DNA from: Maribacter spongiicola
Lineage (GTDB): Bacteria; Bacteroidota; Bacteroidia; Flavobacteriales; Flavobacteriaceae
NCBI RefSeq assembly: GCF_004364165.1
Contig: NZ_SOAY01000010.1
Span: 396,903-460,902 of the forward strand
DNA length: 64,000 nt
Reading direction: 5' to 3'
Below, in pieces: positions 17,211-24,791 of the stretch. Both the position numbers and the translations under genes were made by a program. Position 1 is the stretch's first letter. Every line of letters starts with the position of its first letter. Below the pieces are notes generated by a model. The model was given only the letters and a program-made list of their open reading frames with translations, was not told the origin of the DNA and did no database searches.

Positions 17211-17662
17211 AATGACTTTCTCATTTCTCGTTTAATTTCACTAGCAAGTTCCTTTATAGTTTTGGCTATCTTGTCATCTCCAATTCCTTGATCCTCTAAT
17301 TTCATATTTTGATTGGCCCGTATTACTATTTTTTGGGCCAGTTTATCTGCTTTTTTCTGTATTAAATCGTCTATGGTCTCATTTTTTGGGATCAGTGCAT
17401 ATACCAATTTTAAATCCAGAGCCTTGGCGACATCTTTTAAGGAATTAAGTGTTATCGTGCCATTGGCCTCACTATCCTCAATTCTTTTTACGCCTTGTCT
17501 TGTAATATTTAGTTTGGTACCAAGTTGGGCCATGGTCATATTTAGGGCAGTTCTAATAGTATTTATCCATCCACGTTCTGGGACCAGGACTTTTCTGCTT
17601 TCAGAGAATGGTTGTAGCTTTTGGTCCAATTGTTCGATTAAAAGTTTTCGCTTATTTCTCAT
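17201..17662 (-). CDS. Mobile mystery protein A (XRE-type HTH)
   Basis: A 153-residue HTH protein matching the family named mobile mystery protein A. It begins MRNKRKLLIEQLDQKLQPF, then PERGWINTIRTALNMTMAQLG and an XRE helix-turn-helix (TMAQLGTKLNITRQGVKRIE). It is probably the repressor or antidote of the Fic partner that it overlaps. The start is set at 17662, where family homology begins; 11 upstream codons are open but unlike the family. Upstream lie TGTTTAC-containing direct repeats (17711-17781), probable self-binding sites. Confidence 0.9.
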   Translation of the reverse strand: MRNKRKLLIEQLDQKLQPFSESRKVLVPERGWINTIRTALNMTMAQLGTKLNITRQGVKRIEDSEANGTITLNSLKDVAKALDLKLVYALIPKNETIDDLIQKKADKLAQKIVIRANQNMKLEDQGIGDDKIAKTIKELASEIKREMRKSLWD

Positions 17663-17710
17663 TTTTTGTAAATAATTAAGTCTACAAAACACCAATAATG
17701 TAAATGTTTA

Positions 17711-17781
17711 TGTTTACAAAATTATAAAAAAGTCAACTTAAATGTTTACAAATTATAAAAAAAGTCAACTTAAATGTTTAC
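17711..17781. repeat. 32-bp tandem repeat with TGTTTAC units
   Basis: Unit 17711-17742 is repeated at 17743-17774 with minor A-run changes, followed by a third TGTTTAC (17775-17781). TGTTTAC thus recurs exactly every 32 bp, three helical turns. On the minus strand each unit also reads TTGACTTTTTT and TATAAT-like bases. It lies 49-119 bp upstream of the mobile mystery A start, so it is a likely operator or promoter array. Confidence 0.85.
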
Positions 17782-17787
17782 TTAATG

Positions 17788-18056
17788 GTGCAAGTCCCTT
17801 ATGCGCTGGGTTAACATCTGGAAGCATTAGTAAGTCGCAAGGGTGGTAACTGAGAAGTTACATCTGAAGAAAGCGAGACTACAAAACTCGGTACTGACCC
17901 TTCGGCTATGCTCAGGATAAACCAAGCAGGAACCGTATACGAAGGCATATTCATCTGGGTATGCAAGCACACTTCGGCAGGCTCAGTACATCGCATTATT
18001 GTAACGCCCCAAGAGAACCAAAAGGATGATTATGTAGATACGGCAGTTATTGAGCG
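17788..18056 (+). mobile_element. Group II intron remnant (5' domain I)
   Basis: The sequence has the order of bacterial group II intron domain I: GTGCAAGTCCCTTATGCG, GGTTAACATCTG, GTCGCAAGGGTGGTAACTGA, GTTACATCTGAAGAAAGCG, GGAACCGTATACGAAGGCAT, TTCATCTGGGTATGCAAGC, TTGTAACGCCCCAAGAGAAC, and GTAGATACGGCAGTTATTG. No reverse transcriptase gene or domain V (GAGC...GUUC hairpin) follows, so it is dead. Two loops hold REP-like inserts (CCCTTCGGCTATGCTCAGG and ACTTCGGCAGGCTCAGTAC). A palindrome cuts it at 18060. This identification is from memory of intron consensus. Confidence 0.65.
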
Positions 18057-18226
18057 AAACCTGCCTGCCGGCAGGCAGGGAAAATGTTCTTACCTGGGGT
18101 TTTCTCCTTCAATTCTGCTATTAATATAATTTGCCCAGTAGGCATCGTTTTTTCATCACAGTCGTTAGTTTCTTGCGAAAAGGCTAGAAAGGGTAGAATG
18201 GTTAATAGGATTAGGAGGTTTTTCAT
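18047..18226 (-). pseudogene. Truncated secreted-protein gene, duplicate 5' end of the 15941 gene
   Basis: A 59-codon frame starting MKNLLILLTILPFLAFSQ, nearly identical to the signal peptide of the gene ending at 15941. It then continues with ETNDCDEKTMPTGQIILIAE and runs into the 20-bp palindrome and intron remnant, where it stops. The DNA upstream of both start codons is also similar (AAGAAGAATTTGTTTGTT in both). It looks like the 5' stub of a second secreted-protein gene whose body was lost at the junction. Confidence 0.65.
18060..18079. repeat. 20-bp palindrome at intron remnant junction
   Basis: CCTGCCTGCCGGCAGGCAGG, identical to 13756-13775, exactly where the group II intron similarity ends and the broken secreted-protein gene begins. 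Confidence 0.9.
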
Positions 18227-18314
18227 TTAGTTGGTATGCTATAAGTTTAGGCAAAAGAAGAATTTGTTTGTTTTTTACCTTAGTTATTTGTTATGCCTTA
18301 ACCTTTTACGTTTT

Positions 18315-20441
18315 TCACTCGTTGTTTATTGTAATTCCATCATAAAAATAGTCTATTATGTATTTATCAAAACTGTCAAAATATTCAAAAGACTTAATTT
18401 CTTCCTTACCAATTTTATGAAAGATTTCAATGGTGTTATGAATATTCAAATTATCGTCTAAGAAGTTTATTACACTTTTCTGATGTAGTTTTCTTGAAAT
18501 CATTCGTGGCATACCATATTCTTCAAGTTGATAAACAACTGATGGTAAGAAAGCGTGAGAAACCCTAGAAACAAAAGGAGCAACATCAGTACCGTTATCA
18601 ATTATTTCTTTTTGAAGGATGTTTATATCACTTATCAAGGAAGATAGATTAAATGCAGCTGTTCTTTCCAACTTGAAAAATTGCTCAATGTCAATATCAA
18701 ACTCGTCCAGTTCATCTAAAAGTTCAGGAATTGTACTTCCCCAATTCTCAACTAATACTTTAACAAACTCTACAAACTTTTTGTGTTGAATACCATAAGG
18801 TCCATCACCCCATTCACCTGGTTGCAAACTAATTATTTTCCATAGTAGTCTGCCCCAAGATTCAGGTTCATTAGAATTTAGATACGAAAGTCCATTCCAA
18901 TCTTCTGGATTGGATTTCATTTGTCTTGCTGTCTCCTTAATAAACTCTGAATTATTAGATTGGAATATATTTTCTTTTAAAAGTCTATCGTACGTTGCCT
19001 TTCCAAGGATATCGTACATTTCGTTTTTAAAAGTTACGATTTTGGCGATTTGCTCATTATCTAAACTTGAACTGTAAATGTTTTCGTCTAAGTCTCCTAA
19101 AATTGTGTCTGGAAAAGGAATATCAAGTTGTGTTGTTCCCTCTTGTGGTGGTGGTTCGAGCAAGTAAATTTTACCAATAAAATACTTAAACATTCTACCA
19201 CCTCTACCGATAATATTTTTATAGGTAAAACTGTCTAAAAGACTGTTGCCTCCACTTTTACGATTTCGCCAAATTATAACGTTTTCAGCAGATGTATTTA
19301 CACCTTCTATTATTGATGAAGTAGAAATAATATTGCTTAATCCTTCTTGTTCCTCAAATAGTTTTACTTGAATTTGACTTATAGAACGGTGCAATTGTCC
19401 GTTATGAATACCAACACCCCTTTTAACTAAATTGGTTAATTTCCAATTAGCTCCATAATTTTTAGTGAGCCAATTAGCAAATTCTATTAATAAGGGTTTG
19501 TCGGAAATTGGGAGGTTTTCATTTAAGAGATTTGAAACTTTGTCGATTTGCGGATATGACGCTGCATAAATAAGTGATTTGGTTTTAGTTTCGTCAAGAA
19601 TTTTTAGGAGTATTTCACCTTTTTGAAGTTCTTTTTCAATTTTGTCTCCTTCAATTTCTTTGTATGGTTCAAATCGTTCAAGATAAACTGTACTAAATCC
19701 TAATTTATCCTCAAAAATCATATCTTGAGTGAATATATTATCGCCGATCGAAGTTATGTTAGGAGCTAGAAAATATTTTTGTTTTGATTTAACCCCTAAT
19801 TTAATAATTGCTTTTAACAGAGATGGAGACCTTGATTTATCGTAAAAAGAACTTGCTTTATAGAATTCATCAATTATTAATATATCTATACTGTCGATTT
19901 TATTCACGTAGTTCATTGCCCTTTCTTGCGGAAAAATGAAAATGTTTCTATCAGCAAGCTCAACTTCAGTGGTTGTAATAATTTTGTAACTATGTGCGAA
20001 TTTCTTGTACAAACGTCTACGTGTTTCGTCTGTTAAAGCTATTGTAGGCACAATTATTACTACATTATCTGGATTTTTGATGGAAATAAAGGCATCAATA
20101 ACGAAGCTTTTCCCAAAGCTTGTCGGAGCACTTACAGCAATGTTTTCTCCATTAACTAATCGTTTTAATAATGATGACTGTTCTCTATGTAATGTAGCTT
20201 GTTTACCCCCTATATCAACTTTGAATATTTCATATACAAATCTATCTTCCCAATTGGCAGTGTCTGCTTTGAGATAAGGATATAAACCTGTTTCGCGAAT
20301 TAAATGGTTAACTAATGGAGAATATACAATTTCGTTTCTTTCGTGGTAATCCAAAAGTTTAATCAATTCATTTCTTGCTTGAACATCTTTATTTCCAATT
20401 AAGTATTCATTAATTATATGGCAAGTATCAAATATTTCCAT
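18315..20441 (-). CDS. hamB: Hachiman helicase HamB
   Basis: A 708-residue SF2 helicase, second gene of a Hachiman anti-phage system. Motifs: REQSSLLKRL (Q-like, 86-95), Walker A APTSFGKS (105-112), VPTIALTDETRRR (motif Ia), IDEFYK (motif II, 190-195, DEFY in place of DEAH), GIHNGQLHR, STSSIIEGVNTSAENV (motif V) and GRGGRMFKYFIGKIYLL (motif VI). This GRGGRM form is typical of HamB. HamB is thought to sense damaged or abnormal DNA and release the HamA nuclease. It follows hamA by 3 bp. It is not of the RecQ or UvrD type. Confidence 0.88.
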   Translation of the reverse strand: MEIFDTCHIINEYLIGNKDVQARNELIKLLDYHERNEIVYSPLVNHLIRETGLYPYLKADTANWEDRFVYEIFKVDIGGKQATLHREQSSLLKRLVNGENIAVSAPTSFGKSFVIDAFISIKNPDNVVIIVPTIALTDETRRRLYKKFAHSYKIITTTEVELADRNIFIFPQERAMNYVNKIDSIDILIIDEFYKASSFYDKSRSPSLLKAIIKLGVKSKQKYFLAPNITSIGDNIFTQDMIFEDKLGFSTVYLERFEPYKEIEGDKIEKELQKGEILLKILDETKTKSLIYAASYPQIDKVSNLLNENLPISDKPLLIEFANWLTKNYGANWKLTNLVKRGVGIHNGQLHRSISQIQVKLFEEQEGLSNIISTSSIIEGVNTSAENVIIWRNRKSGGNSLLDSFTYKNIIGRGGRMFKYFIGKIYLLEPPPQEGTTQLDIPFPDTILGDLDENIYSSSLDNEQIAKIVTFKNEMYDILGKATYDRLLKENIFQSNNSEFIKETARQMKSNPEDWNGLSYLNSNEPESWGRLLWKIISLQPGEWGDGPYGIQHKKFVEFVKVLVENWGSTIPELLDELDEFDIDIEQFFKLERTAAFNLSSLISDINILQKEIIDNGTDVAPFVSRVSHAFLPSVVYQLEEYGMPRMISRKLHQKSVINFLDDNLNIHNTIEIFHKIGKEEIKSFEYFDSFDKYIIDYFYDGITINNE

Positions 20442-20444
20442 TGC

Positions 20445-21362
20445 TTAAGAATTTTTATAAAAGTCAGCCATTGAAACAAACTTATCTACAATGGTTTTTT
20501 TGAGTGGGACAGGAAATAAAATCAAATGGAACTTGATTTGCGAATAGTGTGGTATACCTCCAATTTTATTCAATTGCTTTTTAAAAAATGATTCAGCTCT
20601 GTTTTTATGGTAATCAATCAATTCATTTTTATATTCATCAGAAATTGCACTTTGATTTTTTGTTATTTCACATTCGTGTAATAGTAATATTGGAATATGT
20701 AATTTTGGTTTTATCAAATCGATAGATTCTCTTGGGGATAGTGCTGATTTAATCGAATTTCTTAATGTCTCATCACCAATTAAGGAATCAATATCTGGTA
20801 GATTCGTAATAATGCTGTTTTCTTTTTTTAGTTTTCCAGTTAATAATGAATTTGCTACAGATGTAATTATTTCAGGAATTCTTGCATCCTCAATACTGTT
20901 ATAAAATTTGGCTTCACCAAACCATATTGAAAAATCTGTATCGTTTTCGATAATTATATGAACGCTATCAGCTCCTTTAGCATTGTCTTGTGCATTTTGC
21001 TTGTAAAATATTTTTGGAACAACTGGTAACGCTTTGAAATGATGCTTCATTATAGCATATAGAACAATTTCCGCAATTTCACTTCCTTTACTTATGTCAC
21101 CTGATTTGTCAGAAAGTCTTAAGTTTTTTGCTGCATAGGTCAATAATGAATGATGATTATTAACAAGACTTTCTCTTTCTCTGTGTGATAATGAGGTTTC
21201 AGCAATATTGTCCCAAATGAAATTCTGAAAATGATTGTACCTCCATTCTGCTGCTTCAAAATTATTTATCATACTTATCACACTCTTATTTGCAATTGGA
21301 TTTAAAGTAGCGTCAGTATTAATATCTGTGAAAGTGTTATTTATAAGTATTTCAAAATCCAT
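20445..21362 (-). CDS. hamA: Hachiman effector nuclease HamA (DUF1837)
   Basis: A 305-residue DUF1837 protein, the PD-(D/E)xK-type nuclease of Hachiman. The putative active site is D132 in KGADSVHI with E150 and K152 in IWFGEAKFY; upstream GSEIAEIVLYAIMKHHF (93-109) matches the conserved helix with acidic residues. It lies 3 bp before hamB on the same strand, the normal hamA-hamB order, with no third gene. It starts at ATG 21362 after a 460-bp gene-free stretch. Both key residues are intact, so the system looks functional. Confidence 0.88.
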   Translation of the reverse strand: MDFEILINNTFTDINTDATLNPIANKSVISMINNFEAAEWRYNHFQNFIWDNIAETSLSHRERESLVNNHHSLLTYAAKNLRLSDKSGDISKGSEIAEIVLYAIMKHHFKALPVVPKIFYKQNAQDNAKGADSVHIIIENDTDFSIWFGEAKFYNSIEDARIPEIITSVANSLLTGKLKKENSIITNLPDIDSLIGDETLRNSIKSALSPRESIDLIKPKLHIPILLLHECEITKNQSAISDEYKNELIDYHKNRAESFFKKQLNKIGGIPHYSQIKFHLILFPVPLKKTIVDKFVSMADFYKNS

Positions 21363-21469
21363 TCTCTTTATTTATGTGGCTACAAGGTTTGTTTTTGGTG
21401 AGGCATAACGTGCATGTAAACCTACCAGGGTACGTTAACTTCCTGTTTTGGCGATTAAAGGGTACCTAG

Positions 21470-21799
21470 CTAATATACCACTAAAGAATAAACCTACAAT
21501 TAACATCTCAGATTCCATTACGGTAAACCATAATCACTATAAATTATTTAAGACTACGTAAGAAATGACTATAAACAGCGAACCAACCAACTAGTCTGTT
21601 TTTTACTTAGAAAAAGAGTTGAGAGTTCTGGAAAGTAACGACATCAATCGCAATTGTATCGATTAAATACAAGGTGTACGGAGTTAAATGGATGTTTTAA
21701 GCATTGAACAAACCAAGCAGTTTGTTTTTTGGTCAAATAAATAGGCAGTTTTAGAACAAACTTTGCTGTTTCACGGGGCTTTCATGGTTCAATAACCAC
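21470..21799 (-). repeat. Hotspot repeat copy R3, with an ogt 3' end
   Basis: Long copy like R2. Its first 34 bp (21470-21503) are identical to 15556-15589. The part from 21582 on is closest to R4: GAGTTGAGAGTTCTGGAAAG, AATCGCAATTGTATCGATT, GAACAAACCAAGCAGTTTG, then TTTTTT. The last about 50 bp (21751-21799) are the ogt end, reading LLNHESPVKQQSLF and a stop on the minus strand, after which similarity stops abruptly. It fills the gene-free stretch 21363-21824. Confidence 0.9.
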
Positions 21800-21824
21800 T
21801 TTTTTTTGGAAAACAAAGAATTAT

Positions 21825-22823
21825 TTAATCAATATAGAGAGTATTATAAAAGCTTTCAAATGCATCAGCTAGAATGTCAGCGCTTTGATAATTAAAACTG
21901 ACCATATTTAATAACGGTTTATCAATATTTTCAGGATTTGCAATCTGAGTAATTTCTAAAACGGTTACACTACCACAATCTTTCAAACCTTCAAAAGTTC
22001 CTTCGCCTTGATATTTATCCACATATACACTCATTGGTTCATAATTGATTACCGCATAGCCATCTGGGCCAGATTCTTTCATTCCACTTAACATATCTGC
22101 AGTAGTTTCAGCAAATTTATTGGACATACTACTTAATTTACTGCAGGGTGATTGCTTAGAGGTATTATTTTTCCATGTTGAACGAGAAGCTGTCATATCC
22201 CCAGCATCTATGCTTATCCCTCCTTTTTTGTAAACAAGTGATGGACCTACCTGTAAGAGTGAGTGACCTTGTTTTTCCATTATTTCATTAAAATCATTAT
22301 ATGATATTTGAACAGGTTTTATATTAAATCGAGTCATTTGGTGATAAGTTGGCTGAAAAGTGACGGCAGTTTCTAAACGCTGAATTATAAGATTATTAGG
22401 GTCTTTAAAATCTTCTTTTGAAATTGGATAGACATCTATAAATATTACAATATCTTCATTTGAATAGGGTTTAGTTTGAAGAGAAGTAGTGCTTTTTTGT
22501 TTACCTTTTGTAGAGTGCGCAGCATATCTAAAATAAGAGCTAATTCCACGTTGAAGTTCTTTTTTTGTTCTTGTAAAATTAGGGTCTGGACTACCTAACC
22601 AAACTACTTCGCCACCATCTTTTTCTATTAACTTTTTAGCTTGGTCTAATGTTAGCCCCAATTCAATTCCTAATTTATTTATGGTTTTTTCTAATTTAGA
22701 TTGAGAAACTGGATGGAATTGGGAAATGGCACTTGATTGATTTCTTTGTGTTCCTCTTTGAGCTTCCGTCGTTTGAATAAAAACTAAATTAGCAATTAAA
22801 TAAAAAACTAGAAGATATTTCAT
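21825..22823 (-). CDS. Secreted hypothetical protein
   Basis: A 332-residue protein with a signal peptide (MKYLLVFYLIANLVFIQ, cut near TTEAQ). The mature part begins basic and Gln-rich (RGTQRNQSSAISQF). Later segments include EDIVIFIDVYPISKEDF and YAVINYEPMSVYVDKYQGEGTF. No family is recognised. It is the only gene between R3 and R4, so this single gene may be one whole insertion unit. It is probably periplasmic or surface-exposed. Confidence 0.65.
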   Translation of the reverse strand: MKYLLVFYLIANLVFIQTTEAQRGTQRNQSSAISQFHPVSQSKLEKTINKLGIELGLTLDQAKKLIEKDGGEVVWLGSPDPNFTRTKKELQRGISSYFRYAAHSTKGKQKSTTSLQTKPYSNEDIVIFIDVYPISKEDFKDPNNLIIQRLETAVTFQPTYHQMTRFNIKPVQISYNDFNEIMEKQGHSLLQVGPSLVYKKGGISIDAGDMTASRSTWKNNTSKQSPCSKLSSMSNKFAETTADMLSGMKESGPDGYAVINYEPMSVYVDKYQGEGTFEGLKDCGSVTVLEITQIANPENIDKPLLNMVSFNYQSADILADAFESFYNTLYID

Positions 22824-22968
22824 GGACGGTTGATTTTTAGGATTTTAAAATACAAAAATTCTTATGAACAGGCTGAAATTTTATTCCCAAAAGATGAAAT
22901 TTTACATAATCATAATGTTATAGAATCAAATCGTAGTTCATTATTAATTCTTGTAAAATAAATAATGG

Positions 22969-23185
22969 AACCAACCAGTCTGTTTTTTACTTGTAAAAAG
23001 AGTTGAGAGTTCTGGAAAGTAACGACAGCAATCGCAATTTTATCGATAAAATACAAGGTGTAAGAAGTTGAGGGGTTGTTTTGAGCAGTTAACAAACCAA
23101 GTAGTTTGTTTTTTGGTGAAATAAACGAGCTGTTTTAGAACAAACTTTGCTGTTTTACGGGGCTTTCATGGTTCAATAACCATTG
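22969..23185 (-). repeat. Hotspot repeat copy R4, at the intact ogt 3' end
   Basis: The copy joined to the real ogt gene: the last codons of ogt (23135-23185) and its downstream region (AACAAACCAAGTAGTTTG, then TTTTTT, TATCGATAAAAT, AATCGCAATT, AACCAACC). It is the presumed original of R2 and R3. A 61-codon minus-strand frame crosses it but is just a translation of the repeat. Confidence 0.88.
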
Positions 23186-23614
23186 TTTTCTGTGCAACCC
23201 GCCAGCGTAACCAGTAAGTGAACCATCGGTACCAATAACTCTATGGCAAGGCACTACGATCCATAACGGATTTCGGGCATTTGCAGAAGCGGCTGCTCTA
23301 GTTGCATTGGGATCGCCCAATAACTTTGCAAGCTCTAAATAGGATCTAGATTTTCCGTAGGGTATGTTTTGTAATTCTACCCAAACCTTCTTCTGAAAGT
23401 CGGTTCCATGTGGGTTTAGTTTTAAATTGAACTCGGTTCTTATCCCTTCAAAATATTCATTCAATTGATAAACGGCATCTTCTAAAGATTCCGGTATAAC
23501 ATCGGTAAGTGGCTCATCAGAATTCAATACGGTTATAGCGGTAAGACCATCAACATCACCAATAATTTTAGCAACCCCTAATGGCGTACTTATATATGCT
23601 ATATCCTCCTCCAT
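23135..23614 (-). CDS. ogt: Methylated-DNA-protein cysteine methyltransferase
   Basis: A 159-residue Ogt/AGT that removes alkyl groups from O6-alkylguanine in one suicide step. The acceptor cysteine is C123 in VVPCHRVIG. GTDFQKKVWVELQNIPYGKSRSY and ATRAAASANARNPLW are the DNA-binding and active-site helices. It is full length and intact. Its 3' end (SPVKQQSLF) lies in repeat R4, and displaced copies of that end occur at R2 and R3, so this 3' end marks a junction used by incoming DNA. The gene at 23630-24754 ends 15 bp upstream of its start. Confidence 0.95.
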   Translation of the reverse strand: MEEDIAYISTPLGVAKIIGDVDGLTAITVLNSDEPLTDVIPESLEDAVYQLNEYFEGIRTEFNLKLNPHGTDFQKKVWVELQNIPYGKSRSYLELAKLLGDPNATRAAASANARNPLWIVVPCHRVIGTDGSLTGYAGGLHRKQWLLNHESPVKQQSLF

Positions 23615-23629
23615 AGTATTACATAATAA

Positions 23630-24754
23630 TTATTCGTCTGGTGACGTAGGCTTTTCGATTACTCCCGTTGCCTGAGCGCGTTTTTCCCAGTTTTTACGAG
23701 CAAGACTCTGTAAATCGGCAACATTGTCGCTCTCATCCATAATTTCGAGCCCAAGAAGGGTCTCAATAACATCTTCCATCGTTACAATACCACTTACAGA
23801 ACCATATTCGTCAACTACAAGGGCAATTGCCTCACGTTTTTCAATGAATATTTCGAATAAGGTTGGGATCGGCGTACTTCTACGTGTTACTAGAATTTCA
23901 CGTTTTATATCTTTCAACGGAATATCTCCGTTCTGGTTGATCATTTCTTCTAGCACATTATCCTTTAAAACAAAACCGGTAACATTATCCATATTATCAG
24001 TATACACAGGTATTCTAGAAAAACGCAATTTAGGGTTGTCAGCAAAGAAATCGGCTATCGTTTTCTCGTCAGACGCTACTTTCATAACCGCTCTTGGCGT
24101 CATAATATCTTTCACCAATACTTCATCGAACTTCAACAAGTTTTTAATGATGGTAGATTCAGACTTCTCAAAAACACCTTCTTCATGTGCCATATCGGTC
24201 ATAGCATGAAAATCTTCGCGACTTAATACGCTACCATGGTGTTTGCCACCGCCTACCATTTTGGTAAACAAACGTAGCAACCATAACAAGCCCGTATATT
24301 TTAAGCCCAAAACCATAATGTTCAAAGCCTTGGTAGAGAAATTAGCCAATTGTTTCCAGTACGTAGCACCAATAGTTTTTGGTATAATCTCTGACGCTAC
24401 CAAAATAAGAATGGTCATAATGGTAGAAACCACACCAACCATTAAATCTTCTGTAAAGGTTATGCCTAAAAATGATTTGGTTTCGCTACCGTATAATTCG
24501 GCATAGGCAACTTTTGCTTGCACACCTACCAAAATTGCACCAACCGTGTGGGCAATGGTATTGATAGTTAAAATGGCAATTAAAGGTTGATCGACATCTT
24601 TTTTAAGTGCTTCTAATGTTTTTGCATACGCATGGCCTTCTTTCAATTTTACATTGATGAAAGTAGGGGTAATACTCAACAGTACTGCTTCTAGTATAGA
24701 ACACAGAAAGGAGAAGAAAATAGAAATGAACGCGTAAAAAAGTAGTAGTCCCAT
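23630..24754 (-). CDS. CNNM/CorC-type membrane protein with CBS pair
   Basis: A 374-residue protein. The N-terminal DUF21 (CNNM) membrane domain (about 1-190) has three to four helices, including SEIIPKTIGATYWKQLA. A CBS pair follows (about 205-330), with VKDIMTPRAVM and LVVDEYGSVSGIVTMEDVIETLLG. The family includes Mg2+/Co2+ transport proteins once called haemolysins. It is shorter than GldE and lacks the CorC_HlyC C-terminal domain. It is probably co-transcribed with ogt. Confidence 0.9.
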   Translation of the reverse strand: MGLLLFYAFISIFFSFLCSILEAVLLSITPTFINVKLKEGHAYAKTLEALKKDVDQPLIAILTINTIAHTVGAILVGVQAKVAYAELYGSETKSFLGITFTEDLMVGVVSTIMTILILVASEIIPKTIGATYWKQLANFSTKALNIMVLGLKYTGLLWLLRLFTKMVGGGKHHGSVLSREDFHAMTDMAHEEGVFEKSESTIIKNLLKFDEVLVKDIMTPRAVMKVASDEKTIADFFADNPKLRFSRIPVYTDNMDNVTGFVLKDNVLEEMINQNGDIPLKDIKREILVTRRSTPIPTLFEIFIEKREAIALVVDEYGSVSGIVTMEDVIETLLGLEIMDESDNVADLQSLARKNWEKRAQATGVIEKPTSPDE

Positions 24755-24791
24755 GGGGTTGTTTTATAAATCGAAGATATTAATAATAATG

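Noticed and set aside
17711..17781. Possible small CRISPR array
   Set aside because: The two units are directly adjacent with no spacers, and no cas genes are near; it is a simple tandem duplication.
17908..18129. 73-codon plus-strand frame
   Set aside because: It lies across the group II intron remnant, REP inserts and palindrome; no protein-like features.
22910..23095. 61-codon minus-strand frame
   Set aside because: It is only the translation of repeat R4, and in R2 and R3 the same frame is broken.
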